Positions 16,927 to 25,420 of a stretch of DNA of 45,663 nt are shown here, piece by piece (the stretch's first letter is position 1; each line of letters begins with the position of its first letter). Source of the stretch: JBBDSU01 sp040904825 (GTDB lineage: Bacteria > Actinomycetota > Nitriliruptoria > Nitriliruptorales > Nitriliruptoraceae); contig JBBDSU010000028.1 in assembly GCA_040904825.1 (NCBI GenBank), forward strand, positions 1 to 45,663. The letters run 5' to 3'. The position numbers and the translations under genes are program-made. The notes under the pieces are model-generated. The model saw nothing but the letters and a program-made list of their open reading frames with translations, had not been told where the DNA came from and did not search any database.

Positions 16927-18729
16927 TCATTCGTCCGTGCGGTGATCTGCGCCCGGCACTCCTGGCTCCCATCCGCGCGGCAACGCGCGCGTCGCAGGGA
17001 ACAACAGATCGATGAACCGTTCTGCAGTCGGCTGCGGCTCGTGATTGGCAAGCCCCGGGCGTTCATTCGCCTCGATGATGACGTGCTCAGGCTCGGCCGG
17101 ATCGGCAACGATGAAGTCCATGCCCACAACCGGGATGTCCAGGACGTGGCTGGCCCTGACAGCTGTCGATGCCAGCGCCGGGTGCAACGCTTCAGTGACA
17201 TCGTGGATCGTGCCGCCGGTGTGCAGATTGGCGGTGCCACGAACCTTGAGTTCCTGACCTTCTGGAAGGACGTCGTCCAGCGAAAACCCAGCATTGGTGA
17301 CCGTGGCGATGGTGTGATCATCAACCGGGATGATCGACTCTCCTCCAGTGGCCGCTGCGCGACGGCGTGATGTCGCCTCGATGAGATCGCCAATCGTGTG
17401 TCGTCCTGACCCGACGACACTTGCCGGTTTCCGGAGCGCAGCTGCAACGACATCGTGGTCGATGACGAGGATGCGCAGGTCCACACCCCGATGGTGTTGT
17501 TCGAGCAACACGTCGGGACAGAATCCGCGTGCCAGCTCGATCGCTGCCCTGAGCTCATCAGGGTCGGTCACACCGACGGTGATGCCTTGACCCTGCTCGC
17601 CGCGAGCCGGCTTGACGACGACTTCGCCAACTCGGATGAGGAATTCGAGGTCATCGTCAGATCCGTCGGCGACCCGTCCTTCAGGCACTGATAGCCCCGC
17701 GTCGGCCAGAAGGCGCCGCGTGAGTCGCTTGTCATCGCATCGCGCTACCGCCACCCCTGTCGTCAATTCAGACAGTGACTCACGTGTGTTGACGGTTCGC
17801 CCGCCGTGTGTCAAGCGCATCAAGCCGGATTCCGCGTCGACAAGGTTGACTGCGATACCCCGGCGCAACGCTTCGTCGGCGATGATGCGGGCATAGGGAT
17901 TCAGGTCATCCAGACCTTCGACCGGCGAAGCGGCGAACAGCCGCTCGTTGATCGGATTCTTGCGCTTGACGCAGTACACCGGCACCCGTTCGAAGCCGAG
18001 CTTTTCGTACAGCGCGATCGCAGGCTGGTTGTCGTGGACGACAGACAAGTCGAGATAGGCCCTGCCGCGTTCGCGGAGACGAGTTGCCAACGCTTTGACG
18101 AGCGCGCTGCCGATACCCGGACGGCTGGTTTGAGGATCGACAGCCAAGCACCACAGGCTCGATCCGTCTTCAGGGTCGTTGAAGGCTTCGCGATGGTCGA
18201 CTCCCGTAACGGTGCCGATGATGCGGCCGGTGTCGGCATCCTCGGCAACCAGGTACACGAAGACTGGCGACTGGCTGTTGTCGAGCAATGTGCTCGTTGG
18301 GGCGGTCACCATGCCTGCGGCGGCGTAGAGGCGGTTGATGGCTGACGCGTCGCGCTTGCCGTCCATGTCGCGGACGATCACCCCAGGTGCGCTTGACGTA
18401 TCCTCGTGCCGAGCAAGCCGCAAACGATAGGTGTGGCTCGGGTCGATAAAAAGTTCCTGGGGAGCGCGGCTGACCAGCACATGAGGTTCGCGCACATACA
18501 GGCAAATATCACGCCGCCCTGGTTCTTCACGTGACACTGCTGCTACCAAGTCGTTGTGGGTCGTGAAGGTCTGCCCGAAAATGAGCCGGCCCCAACCACA
18601 CTCAAGGGCGACGTCATCGGTGATGTCCCGAGTCAAGTGCTCCGGTCGGACATCCCATGACCGGGTCGACAGCCCCTTGTCATGGGGAAAGTCCTCACTG
18701 GAGCCGCTCTGACCGGTGTTGTCAGTCAT
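16927..18729 (-). CDS. ngg: N-acetylglutaminylglutamine synthetase (GNAT plus ATP-grasp)
   Basis: Two-domain enzyme of the NAGGN pathway, which acetylates glutamine and ligates a second glutamine to give the N-acetylated dipeptide. The N-terminal half holds a GNAT acetyltransferase: LWCLAVDPQTSRPGIGSALVKAL is the acetyl-CoA loop and NQPAIALYEKLGF the closing motif. The C-terminal half is ATP-grasp: VVVKPARGEQGQGI, LLEQHHRGVDLRILV, and VVGMDFIVA followed by VIIEANERPGLANHEPQP for metal binding. The 600-residue length matches the trio-acetyltransferase family. ATG 18729 is chosen because AGGTGA lies 5 bases upstream in the end of the amidotransferase gene; ATG 18747 is an alternative. It is 4 bp downstream of that gene, so the two form an operon. 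Confidence 0.93.
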   Translation of the reverse strand: MTDNTGQSGSSEDFPHDKGLSTRSWDVRPEHLTRDITDDVALECGWGRLIFGQTFTTHNDLVAAVSREEPGRRDICLYVREPHVLVSRAPQELFIDPSHTYRLRLARHEDTSSAPGVIVRDMDGKRDASAINRLYAAAGMVTAPTSTLLDNSQSPVFVYLVAEDADTGRIIGTVTGVDHREAFNDPEDGSSLWCLAVDPQTSRPGIGSALVKALATRLRERGRAYLDLSVVHDNQPAIALYEKLGFERVPVYCVKRKNPINERLFAASPVEGLDDLNPYARIIADEALRRGIAVNLVDAESGLMRLTHGGRTVNTRESLSELTTGVAVARCDDKRLTRRLLADAGLSVPEGRVADGSDDDLEFLIRVGEVVVKPARGEQGQGITVGVTDPDELRAAIELARGFCPDVLLEQHHRGVDLRILVIDHDVVAAALRKPASVVGSGRHTIGDLIEATSRRRAAATGGESIIPVDDHTIATVTNAGFSLDDVLPEGQELKVRGTANLHTGGTIHDVTEALHPALASTAVRASHVLDIPVVGMDFIVADPAEPEHVIIEANERPGLANHEPQPTAERFIDLLFPATRALPRGWEPGVPGADHRTDE

Positions 18730-18733
18730 TGAT

Positions 18734-20557
18734 TCACCTGATGTCATGCGACTGCAACCACATTTCGAGCAATCCGAGCTGCCACAACTTGTTGCCGCGC
18801 AATGCCGTCAGTTCGGCGTTGGGATCCGCAAGCAAAGCATTGACGTAGCCATCGCGGAAGAGTCCCCGATCGCGCGCCTCCGGGGCGTGCAATGCGTCAC
18901 GGACGAGGTCCAGATAGGGCCCTTTCAGGTGGGTCAATGCTGGAACCGGGAAGTAACCCTTGGGGCGATCGATGACCTCTCCGGGAACCACGCGTCGGGC
19001 TGCTTCCTTGAGCACACCCTTGCCTTCTTGGGCCAGCTTCAGTTCGGGAGGGATGCGGGCAGCGACGTCAAGAACTTCATGGTCGAGGAATGGCACCCGC
19101 GCCTCGAGGCCGGCAGCCATCGTCATGTTGTCGACACGCTTCACCGGATCGTCGACGAGCATGATCTGCGAGTCGAGACGCAACGCCATGTCGGTTGCAG
19201 TCTGGGCACCTGGCATCGCAAAGTGCTCCTCAACCAGCGCGGACGACACGTCATCGTCGCATCGATGCTCGGGATTGAGCACTTCAGACATCTCGCCGTG
19301 ATCCCGGTCGAAGAATGCCGCCCGATAGCGATCGGCCGCCTGGGAGACCAGGGTCGCCCGATCAACGTCAGGACCGAGTTCACGGGTCAACGCCTGCATC
19401 GGTGGGTACCAGTGATAGCCGCCGAAGACCTCATCGGCACCTTGACCGGATTGAACGACCTTGACGTGGCGGGCCACTTCTTGACTCAGCAAATAGAAAG
19501 CCACGGCATCGTGGCTGACCATCGGCTCGCTCATCGCCGCTATCGCATTCGACAGCGCTGGGAGCATCTTGTCGGTGCCGATACGAATCTTGTGATGCTC
19601 GGTCGCGAACTCGCGCGCGATGACATCGGAGTATTTGAATTCGTCACCTTCAACACCGCCGACCGACTCGAAGCCGATCGAGAAGGTGTTGATGCCTCGC
19701 TGCCCCGCCTCGGCCAACAGTCCCACGACCATCGATGAGTCAAGCCCACCGGACAACAGCACACCGACGGGCACATCAGCCACCAACCGCCGCTCTACGG
19801 CCAGCCGCATCGTCTCCAAGACGGCGTCTTCCCAATCCCGTTCGCTCCAATCTGCGCGTTCCGTGTCACGGGTGAAATTGGGGCGCCAGTACTCAACCTG
19901 ATGCCGTGAACCGTCAGGTTCGATCATCAAGGTCGTTGCTGGCGGCAATTTGCGCACTCCACGCAAGATGGTCAGGGGCGCCGGCACAACTGCATGGAAG
20001 GTCAGGTAGTGGTGGAGTGCCACAGCATCGATTGAGGTATCGACCCCACCGCCTTTGACGAGTGCTGGCAACGCCGATGCGAATCGCAAGCGGCCCGACG
20101 ATTCCGACAGATACAGCGGTTTGATCCCAAACCGATCTCGGGCGATGAAGGTCCGGCCGCGATCACGTTCGTGAAGAACGAAAGCGAACATCCCTTGGAG
20201 TCGTTCGACGAACTCAGGACCCCATGCATGGAACGCCTTGAGTACAACCTCGCTGTCGGACGTTGAGAAGAACCTGTAGCCGCGTTCAGCAATCAATTGC
20301 TCACGCAATTGCTGGTAGTTGTAGATGCAGCCGTTGAATACGAGAGTCAGCCCTAGTTCGGCGTCATGCATCGGCTGACTGCCGCACGCAGAGAGATCAA
20401 TGATCGACAGTCGTCGATGACCCAGCGCAATTGGCCCGCTCGCATAGACGCCATGGCCGTCGGGGCCTCGAGCGACCATCTGGTCAGTCATGCGCCCGAC
20501 GGCTGCCACGTCAGGACTGTTGCCGTCAAAGCGGAGTTCTCCGCTAAATCCGCACAT
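18734..20557 (-). CDS. asnO: N-acetylglutaminylglutamine amidotransferase (asparagine synthetase family)
   Basis: Class II glutamine amidotransferase joined to an asparagine-synthetase-like ATP-pyrophosphatase domain. In the NAGGN pathway it amidates the acetylated dipeptide to the final osmolyte. The nucleophile is C2 (MCGFSGEL), with RGPDG, HRRLSIIDLS and NGCIYNY marking the glutaminase site. The synthetase domain has LLSGGLDSSMVVGL at about residue 265, SGQGADEVFGGY, and the late VDNMTMAAGLEARVPFLDHE. The 607-residue length fits. The ATG has AAGGA about 10 bases upstream. Gene order with the next gene, and the M42 gene close by, distinguish it from ordinary AsnB. A perfect inverted repeat lies about 54 bp upstream. 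Confidence 0.93.
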   Translation of the reverse strand: MCGFSGELRFDGNSPDVAAVGRMTDQMVARGPDGHGVYASGPIALGHRRLSIIDLSACGSQPMHDAELGLTLVFNGCIYNYQQLREQLIAERGYRFFSTSDSEVVLKAFHAWGPEFVERLQGMFAFVLHERDRGRTFIARDRFGIKPLYLSESSGRLRFASALPALVKGGGVDTSIDAVALHHYLTFHAVVPAPLTILRGVRKLPPATTLMIEPDGSRHQVEYWRPNFTRDTERADWSERDWEDAVLETMRLAVERRLVADVPVGVLLSGGLDSSMVVGLLAEAGQRGINTFSIGFESVGGVEGDEFKYSDVIAREFATEHHKIRIGTDKMLPALSNAIAAMSEPMVSHDAVAFYLLSQEVARHVKVVQSGQGADEVFGGYHWYPPMQALTRELGPDVDRATLVSQAADRYRAAFFDRDHGEMSEVLNPEHRCDDDVSSALVEEHFAMPGAQTATDMALRLDSQIMLVDDPVKRVDNMTMAAGLEARVPFLDHEVLDVAARIPPELKLAQEGKGVLKEAARRVVPGEVIDRPKGYFPVPALTHLKGPYLDLVRDALHAPEARDRGLFRDGYVNALLADPNAELTALRGNKLWQLGLLEMWLQSHDIR

Positions 20558-21018
20558 GGCTAAACTTCCTTCGATCTGTGGGGCAGAAATTCATCAGACA
20601 GGCCCGAGGCACGTTGGCTACCAACGTCTACGTCACGGGTAGTTGCACCAGGCAACGCGAAGCATCGCTCGTCGGCGAGGGTCGCGCCTCGATCATCGCG
20701 CCGACACATCACGCCAGCAAGTGACGCCCCGTCGACTACCAACCTGTCGCGACGTTTGCCCAAGAGCACCTGTCGTCGGGACGCTGGATCGGACACGGGC
20801 GCCTATCGTCGGTTCGCGCGGCATCACGAGCCGCGCACACCGCGTCACCAGCGAACATCGTCCCCGACCTGAGGTGCGACCTCAACCCGAGAACACTGTC
20901 CGAACGTACAGTGCGGCGGCGGAGGTCGCTGTCGGCACCCCGCACCGTTCTCTCACCTCGCCATCCAGTCTGGCGCCGATTCAACGGACAGCCAACGCAG
21001 ACACACAGGAGCGCCACG
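20558..21018. other. intergenic region between the divergent NAGGN and SURF1 units
   Basis: About 460 bp with no convincing gene. Short open frames exist on both strands, but none has a ribosome site together with a protein-like composition. The part next to 20557 should carry the NAGGN promoter and holds the inverted repeat at 20611-20627. The part near 21018 should drive the SURF1 pair. Confidence 0.6.
20611..20627. promoter_or_regulatory. perfect inverted repeat upstream of the NAGGN operon
   Basis: ACGTTGG-CTA-CCAACGT: two perfect 7-base arms around 3 bases, 54-70 bp before the amidotransferase start. The size and position fit an operator for a dimeric repressor or activator. A stem-loop in the leader is another reading. 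No second copy was noticed in the window. Confidence 0.4.
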
Positions 21019-21420
21019 ATGTCGCCTGGTACGCGCGGGCCATACGAACGACGAAGCACTCAGGCCATCAGTCGATCGGTCGCGGGTCTGGCGGCGGCAG
21101 CCACCCTGGGCTCTGCAATCATGGCACTGGCACACCTGGGTATCGACAGCACGGTGCTGGGATTCATCGGGCCGGGGCGTCTGATTGTTCCCGCAGCAAT
21201 CGGATTCGTCGTCGGCACTGCGGCATTTGCCGTCGTGACGATCGGGGCTTGGCATCGACGTCGTTGGGCCTGGTCGATCGCGCTGGTGATCAACGGCCTC
21301 GCGTTCGCGACGGCGGTTTTCCCCTTTCGTGGTTGGTTCAGCGTTGCTGCGGCCACCGTGGCTGCGGCTGCGATCACTCTGCTGATCTTGCCTGGTGGCC
21401 GCCTGGCATTCGACCGATGA
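21019..21420 (+). CDS. small four-helix membrane protein upstream of SURF1
   Basis: 133-residue protein with about four hydrophobic segments (AGLAAAATLGSAIMALAHLG, then a long stretch ending IGAWHRRR, and two more), and a short polar N-terminus. No family is recognised. ATG 21019 is chosen because AGGAG at 21007-21011 lies 7 bases upstream. The stop overlaps the SURF1 ATG in an ATGA arrangement, so the two are translationally coupled. That placement suggests a part in cytochrome oxidase assembly or in the same membrane complex, which is inference from position only. Confidence 0.8.
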   Translation: MSPGTRGPYERRSTQAISRSVAGLAAAATLGSAIMALAHLGIDSTVLGFIGPGRLIVPAAIGFVVGTAAFAVVTIGAWHRRRWAWSIALVINGLAFATAVFPFRGWFSVAAATVAAAAITLLILPGGRLAFDR

Positions 21421-22304
21421 CCCGTCAGCTCTTTACGGTGAGCGCGATCTTGCGCCACCTGCTGGTACTGAGTGTCGTTGCGGCCCTGGTGACGTTGGGC
21501 CAGTGGCAGTTGTCCCGTCTTCACGAAATCCGTGCGATCAATGCGTTGGCTGCTGAACGTATGGCCGCGCCACCAGTCGATTTGGACACGCTGCTGGCGT
21601 CACTGCCGTCACCAGAAGCTGGGGCCATTCCCTGGACTCACGACAAGCTTGGCCATCTGGAGATGGCCGAGCTTGAACACCGCCGAGTGCAGCTCACGGG
21701 GAGGTTCATCGCCAACGACGAAGTGCTGCAACGCAACCGCGAGCACCGTGGCCGGTCAGGCTTTCACCTGCTCACCCCGTTCTTCCTATCGCAGCCGGAT
21801 GCGAGCGGTCAGGCGAATGAACAACCCGCTTTCAACGACGCTCGAGTTGTTCTTGTCCGCCGAGGGTGGATTCCTCCACAGATGTCGGAGCCTCCGATCT
21901 CCTCCGCGGCTCCACCCGCCGGTGAGGTGACGATCACAGGAATCTTGGAGCTGCCGGTCACGCAGCCATCGTTCGGTCCGCAAGATCCTGACGAAGGGCA
22001 ACTCGCCCGAGTATTTCACACGGATACTTCGCGACTCGATCGGCAGATCGAAGGGGATCTGTTTGCGATGGTGGTTCGCCTGGAACAACCGGATGGCACA
22101 GCCTCTCCGTCCGAACCCAGCGCGCCAGAATCTGTACCAGCAGCCATTGGCGCACCGATACTCGACGAAGCAAACCACCTGTCGTACGCGGTGCAGTGGC
22201 ACACGTTCGCAGCGTTGGCGCTGGTGACGTACGCCGCCTGGATCTTCACACAACATCGCCCAACGGCGTCACGCAAGCGGCACCAGGCTGCACCCCACCG
22301 TTGA
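21417..22304 (+). CDS. SURF1 family cytochrome oxidase assembly protein
   Basis: SURF1/Shy1 proteins help insert heme a into cytochrome c oxidase. The topology is typical: one N-terminal membrane segment (about residues 12-26) ending in GQWQLSRL, a large extracytoplasmic domain, and one C-terminal segment (about 265-280). Family signatures include RRVQLTGRFI, the RNREHRGRSGFHLLTPF region, VLVRRGWIP and the late LSYAVQWHTFAALAL. Length is 295 residues. ATG 21417 overlaps the preceding stop by 4 bp. An alternative open frame continuing back to 20643 is not real. No oxidase subunits are encoded in this window. Confidence 0.9.
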   Translation: MTRQLFTVSAILRHLLVLSVVAALVTLGQWQLSRLHEIRAINALAAERMAAPPVDLDTLLASLPSPEAGAIPWTHDKLGHLEMAELEHRRVQLTGRFIANDEVLQRNREHRGRSGFHLLTPFFLSQPDASGQANEQPAFNDARVVLVRRGWIPPQMSEPPISSAAPPAGEVTITGILELPVTQPSFGPQDPDEGQLARVFHTDTSRLDRQIEGDLFAMVVRLEQPDGTASPSEPSAPESVPAAIGAPILDEANHLSYAVQWHTFAALALVTYAAWIFTQHRPTASRKRHQAAPHR

Positions 22305-22845
22305 ACCTGGGACACTGAACTCAACGGTTCAGCCAAATGAGCCATCAGCGACGACAGTGGTGGCTCCGTCGCCGGGATACCCACAAGCGTCCAACGGCCT
22401 CAACTTCTGTAGGAGAGATGACGCGGGGGGGGCCCCCCCCCCCGCGTCGCACGAACCGGAGCACCATTCGGATGCAATCGCGCCATCCGCGTGAGCTGCC
22501 GCGCTCCCGGGTTGGTTGGATGCCGCGCCCTCGGTGAGATCCTTGCGAAAACAACGATCGTGTGAAACCGTGCGGCCTTGCCAGTCGCCGCATGGGTACT
22601 ACTACCACCTCGGAAGGCCGACCACCGCGACTTCTCATCGCCCGAGACCGCGTGAATAGGACCTGCGGGGTCAGCCGCCTCCTCTGTCGCCACAAGCCGC
22701 AGCGCTATTCGGCGCCAAGGCATCCCTTGCCTCGTATGCTGGTCGGGCGTTCAGTTTGCATCATTCCACCCGACGGGCCGAAGGGCAGCGGCACACCGAC
22801 AGCATGTGACAGTGCAGCATCGCGGTACGGGACCAAGGGGGCGCA
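22305..22845. other. intergenic region between SURF1 and the response regulator
   Basis: About 540 bp without a convincing gene. Overlapping open frames here are arginine-rich or proline-rich and lack ribosome sites. It contains a striking G8/C11 palindrome (listed separately) about 115 bp after the SURF1 stop. The last 100 bp before 22846 should contain the response-regulator promoter, but no clear hexamers were identified. Confidence 0.6.
22421..22447. terminator. GC-only palindrome with homopolymer G8/C11
   Basis: ACGC, eight G, eleven C, then GCGT: a perfect 12-base stem with a 3-base C loop. Such a stem would be extremely stable and could end transcription of the SURF1 unit, although no T-run follows. 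The homopolymer lengths are also where sequencing errors or real slippage would occur. Confidence 0.4.
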
Positions 22846-23565
22846 ATGCATGCGGGGCCGCCAACAGTGACTCGTCTACTCATCGCCGAAGACGATTATC
22901 TCGTTCGCGAAGGCGCCCGCGCGGTGCTCGACGACCACCCGCGGGTCACGGTGTTGGGCACCGCCGCCGACCCACCAGGCCTGCATGCACTGCTGGCCCA
23001 ATGTGAGGTCGATGTCGTCTTGCTCGACATCAGGATGCCGCCTACCTACACCACTGAAGGCATCGAACTCGCCCACCAACTGCGCGCCAGCCATCCTGGC
23101 CTTGGCATCGTGGTCCTATCCCAACATGCCGATCCGGAATATGCCATCGATCTGCTCAAGGAGGGCTCTGACGGTGTGGCCTACCTCCTCAAGGAACGCC
23201 TCGGCGACGCGGAACGCCTTGTCCAGGCCATTGAGCACGTCCGAGACGGCGGATCAGTCCTTGATCCTCAAATTGTTGAGGGTCTCCTAGAAGCCCAGCG
23301 CCGCCGGAAGGCTTCGAACGTGGCAGGATTAACGCCGCGCGAACTAGACGTGCTGACTCTGATGGCAACCGGCAAGGGCAACGGGGCCATCGGTCGCGAA
23401 TTGTCGATTTCAGAGCGTTCGGTCGAGAAGCACACCAACGCGATCTTTCGGAAGCTCGGGTTCACCGAGACGGTCGACCTCAATCGGCGCGTCTCGGCGG
23501 TGCTGTTCTTCCTGCAGCGATCTCCGGCTGTCGAGGGGGAACCAGGCCACAATCTGCGTCCCTGA
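22846..23565 (+). CDS. NarL/FixJ-family response regulator
   Basis: Two-component regulator with an N-terminal receiver domain (residues about 9-130) and a C-terminal LuxR-type helix-turn-helix. The acidic pocket is EDD at 15-17, the phosphoacceptor is D61 in VVLLDIRMPP, followed by the conserved Ser in VVLSQHAD and Lys in YLLKERLGD. LTPRELDVLTLMATGKGNGAIGRELSISERSVEKHTNAIFRKLG is interrupted by nothing and forms a full HTH. ATG 22846 has AGGGGG 5 bases upstream. The last 156 bp overlap the 3' end of the convergent histidine kinase gene. That kinase is the evident partner, of the HisKA_3 type usually paired with NarL-type regulators. Confidence 0.92.
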   Translation: MHAGPPTVTRLLIAEDDYLVREGARAVLDDHPRVTVLGTAADPPGLHALLAQCEVDVVLLDIRMPPTYTTEGIELAHQLRASHPGLGIVVLSQHADPEYAIDLLKEGSDGVAYLLKERLGDAERLVQAIEHVRDGGSVLDPQIVEGLLEAQRRRKASNVAGLTPRELDVLTLMATGKGNGAIGRELSISERSVEKHTNAIFRKLGFTETVDLNRRVSAVLFFLQRSPAVEGEPGHNLRP

Positions 23566-25278
23566 ACCGGGCGCAGCCATCACATCCATTGAGCCTCCGA
23601 GCACTCGCACGCGGTCTTCCATGTGTCCGATCCCTCCACTGTTGCTCACCTTCGCCGGATCGAATCCCACACCGTCGTCGATGATCTCCACCGTAAGTGC
23701 GCTGGCGTCGATCCGCGCACTGACCCGAATAGTTGCAGGCGACGCGTGTTTGAGGGCGTTGGTAACCGCCTCGGCCACCAGAAAATACGCATGGACTTCC
23801 ATCTCCTGGTCAAGGCGCGGTAGTTCGTCGGGGTCCGTCGCGACCTGAATCCGAACTTCGGAACGACCAGCCAGACTGAACAGCGCCGGACCTAGCCCAC
23901 GATCCTGAAGGATGGATGGAAACAGCTGTTGCCCTGTGCTGCGCAATTGCTCCAGCAACTCGTCGATGCCGCTTGCCACACGTTGCATCGGTTGCGAGAT
24001 GTCTTCCTGAGCCAACTCAGTCGATCCTGGTGCAGGCGCCATCAGGCGCCCGATCTCCATGCGCAAGACGACCAGTTGTTGTTGGATGCCGTCATGAAGG
24101 TCCCGCGCAATGCGCTGGCGTTCGCGGTCTCGCGCCCCAACGGCCCGTCGAGTTGCCCGACGCAACGCAGTCGCCTGCTCATTGATGATCACAAGGTGCT
24201 GCCGGAGCGTGTCGCGCATTCTGTCCAACGCCACTGCAAGCGCGCCTATCTCGTCGCGACGGCGTCCAGCATCAAACCGTTGGCTCAAGTTGCCCTCGGC
24301 GATTGCCGACGCCGTTGCAGTGAGTTCCTCGATCGGACGAACGAGCCGGCGTAGGAAGATCGCTGCGACGCCAACACCGAAGGTCAAGGACATCACGACC
24401 ACCCACACCCGCGACGAGGTCACTCTCGCAGCCAGTCCTCGCACGGAGTCGTGATCGATGAGTCCGACGACCGCTGAGGTATCCCACACTCGATCGCTTC
24501 CGATCCTCACATATCTCGCCAGCCGATCATCGTCGAGCCACTGAGTACCTACCGTGTCCGTCGGATCGCCAAGTGGCTCGTTGTGCCAACTGTCCGCGGA
24601 CGACGCCACAACTTGGTCGGCGACTACGACGTCGATTTGATCGGTACCGAGATCGAAATTGAGTTGTCTGGCCCGGCCAGCATTGAGCTGATATCCGGCC
24701 GCAATGAGCATTGCCCGCCCGTCTGACTGGACGATCGGCAGGAGATGAACGACAGCATGACCCCCATCGCTCGTCGGGACGACGCGTATATCGGTCTCGG
24801 GCCACCGACCACCGATCATCGTGTTGAGCGGGCCAGGTTCGACCAGCGTGGCACGTGCATGCGATGAGGCGACGATGTGCCCGGATGCCGGATCGACGAG
24901 CGCTGCGATCTCAAATCGACGGTCTGCTGAGCGAAGGTCCTCAAGCAACGTGCGAACCCGTTCATCGCTTGGGACATCACCATCTGGTGCCTCGACAACA
25001 CGCCGTGATACGACATCCATCAGTTGCCTCAACGAACGCGCTTCGGCACGCAGACGAGAGGCAAGCATTTCAGTCTGGTCAAGGGCCACTTGTGTCGCGT
25101 GATCTGCCATCTGTTGCCTGATGACGTGTGACCCGACGGCCATACCGGCGACACCGGTGATCGTCATCACAGCAACTGACGCCATGACAGCCTTGGCGAG
25201 CAGTGACGTGCCCCGGTGGGCGCCAACGAGCCGGCGAAGCAACCGCCCAGGCGCCGCACCGCGCGCTGCCATCTTCAT
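23410..25278 (-). CDS. sensor histidine kinase, HisKA_3 type with HAMP
   Basis: Membrane sensor kinase of about 622 residues. A first membrane segment (about 25-45) is followed by an extracytoplasmic sensor region of some 230 residues. A second membrane segment (VWVVVMSLTFGVGVAAIFL) leads into a HAMP domain (RRLVRPIEELTATASAIAEGNLSQRF). RQRIARDLHDGIQQQL holds the phosphoacceptor H395. The ATPase part has NALKHA, DDGVGFD and GGIGHMEDRVRVLGG. The catalytic core ends near 23545, yet the frame runs on for about 45 codons, antisense to the end of the response-regulator gene. ATG 25278 is chosen at the cytoplasmic N-terminus; ATG 25272 is equally possible. Confidence 0.9.
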   Translation of the reverse strand: MKMAARGAAPGRLLRRLVGAHRGTSLLAKAVMASVAVMTITGVAGMAVGSHVIRQQMADHATQVALDQTEMLASRLRAEARSLRQLMDVVSRRVVEAPDGDVPSDERVRTLLEDLRSADRRFEIAALVDPASGHIVASSHARATLVEPGPLNTMIGGRWPETDIRVVPTSDGGHAVVHLLPIVQSDGRAMLIAAGYQLNAGRARQLNFDLGTDQIDVVVADQVVASSADSWHNEPLGDPTDTVGTQWLDDDRLARYVRIGSDRVWDTSAVVGLIDHDSVRGLAARVTSSRVWVVVMSLTFGVGVAAIFLRRLVRPIEELTATASAIAEGNLSQRFDAGRRRDEIGALAVALDRMRDTLRQHLVIINEQATALRRATRRAVGARDRERQRIARDLHDGIQQQLVVLRMEIGRLMAPAPGSTELAQEDISQPMQRVASGIDELLEQLRSTGQQLFPSILQDRGLGPALFSLAGRSEVRIQVATDPDELPRLDQEMEVHAYFLVAEAVTNALKHASPATIRVSARIDASALTVEIIDDGVGFDPAKVSNSGGIGHMEDRVRVLGGSMDVMAAPGSGTQIVAWFPLDSRRSLQEEQHRRDAPIEVDRLGEPELPKDRVGVLLDRTL

Positions 25279-25324
25279 CCGTCGGCCACGTTCCGTCAAG
25301 TGGATGAGTGACGGCCGTCGCACG

Positions 25325-25420
25325 TCAGCCGACCAGAATCCAGTACGACACAGCACCCGTGAGTGCCGCGCCGGCCAACGTCGCCAGCATCAACGCGAGG
25401 AGCCAATGGCGGCCTGTCAC
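25325..25420 (-). CDS. candidate 31-residue single-span membrane peptide
   Basis: Very short gene: a GTG at 25420 with GGGAGGT about 4 bases upstream encodes a 31-residue peptide. After MTGRHW nearly the whole chain is hydrophobic (LLALMLATLAGAALTGAVSY), ending WILVG. This looks like a single membrane span. It lies about 100 bp downstream of the M23 peptidase stop and 46 bp upstream of the kinase start, all on the same strand. No homolog is recognised. The strong ribosome site is the main support; it could be a small partner of the kinase or peptidase. Confidence 0.5.
   Translation of the reverse strand: MTGRHWLLALMLATLAGAALTGAVSYWILVG

Noticed and set aside
20560..20796. Short minus-strand frame next to the NAGGN operon
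   Set aside because: No ribosome site, and it covers the likely promoter and inverted repeat.
20643..21416. Open frame continuing upstream of SURF1
   Set aside because: Arginine-rich with no ribosome site, overlapping the better-supported small membrane gene in another frame.
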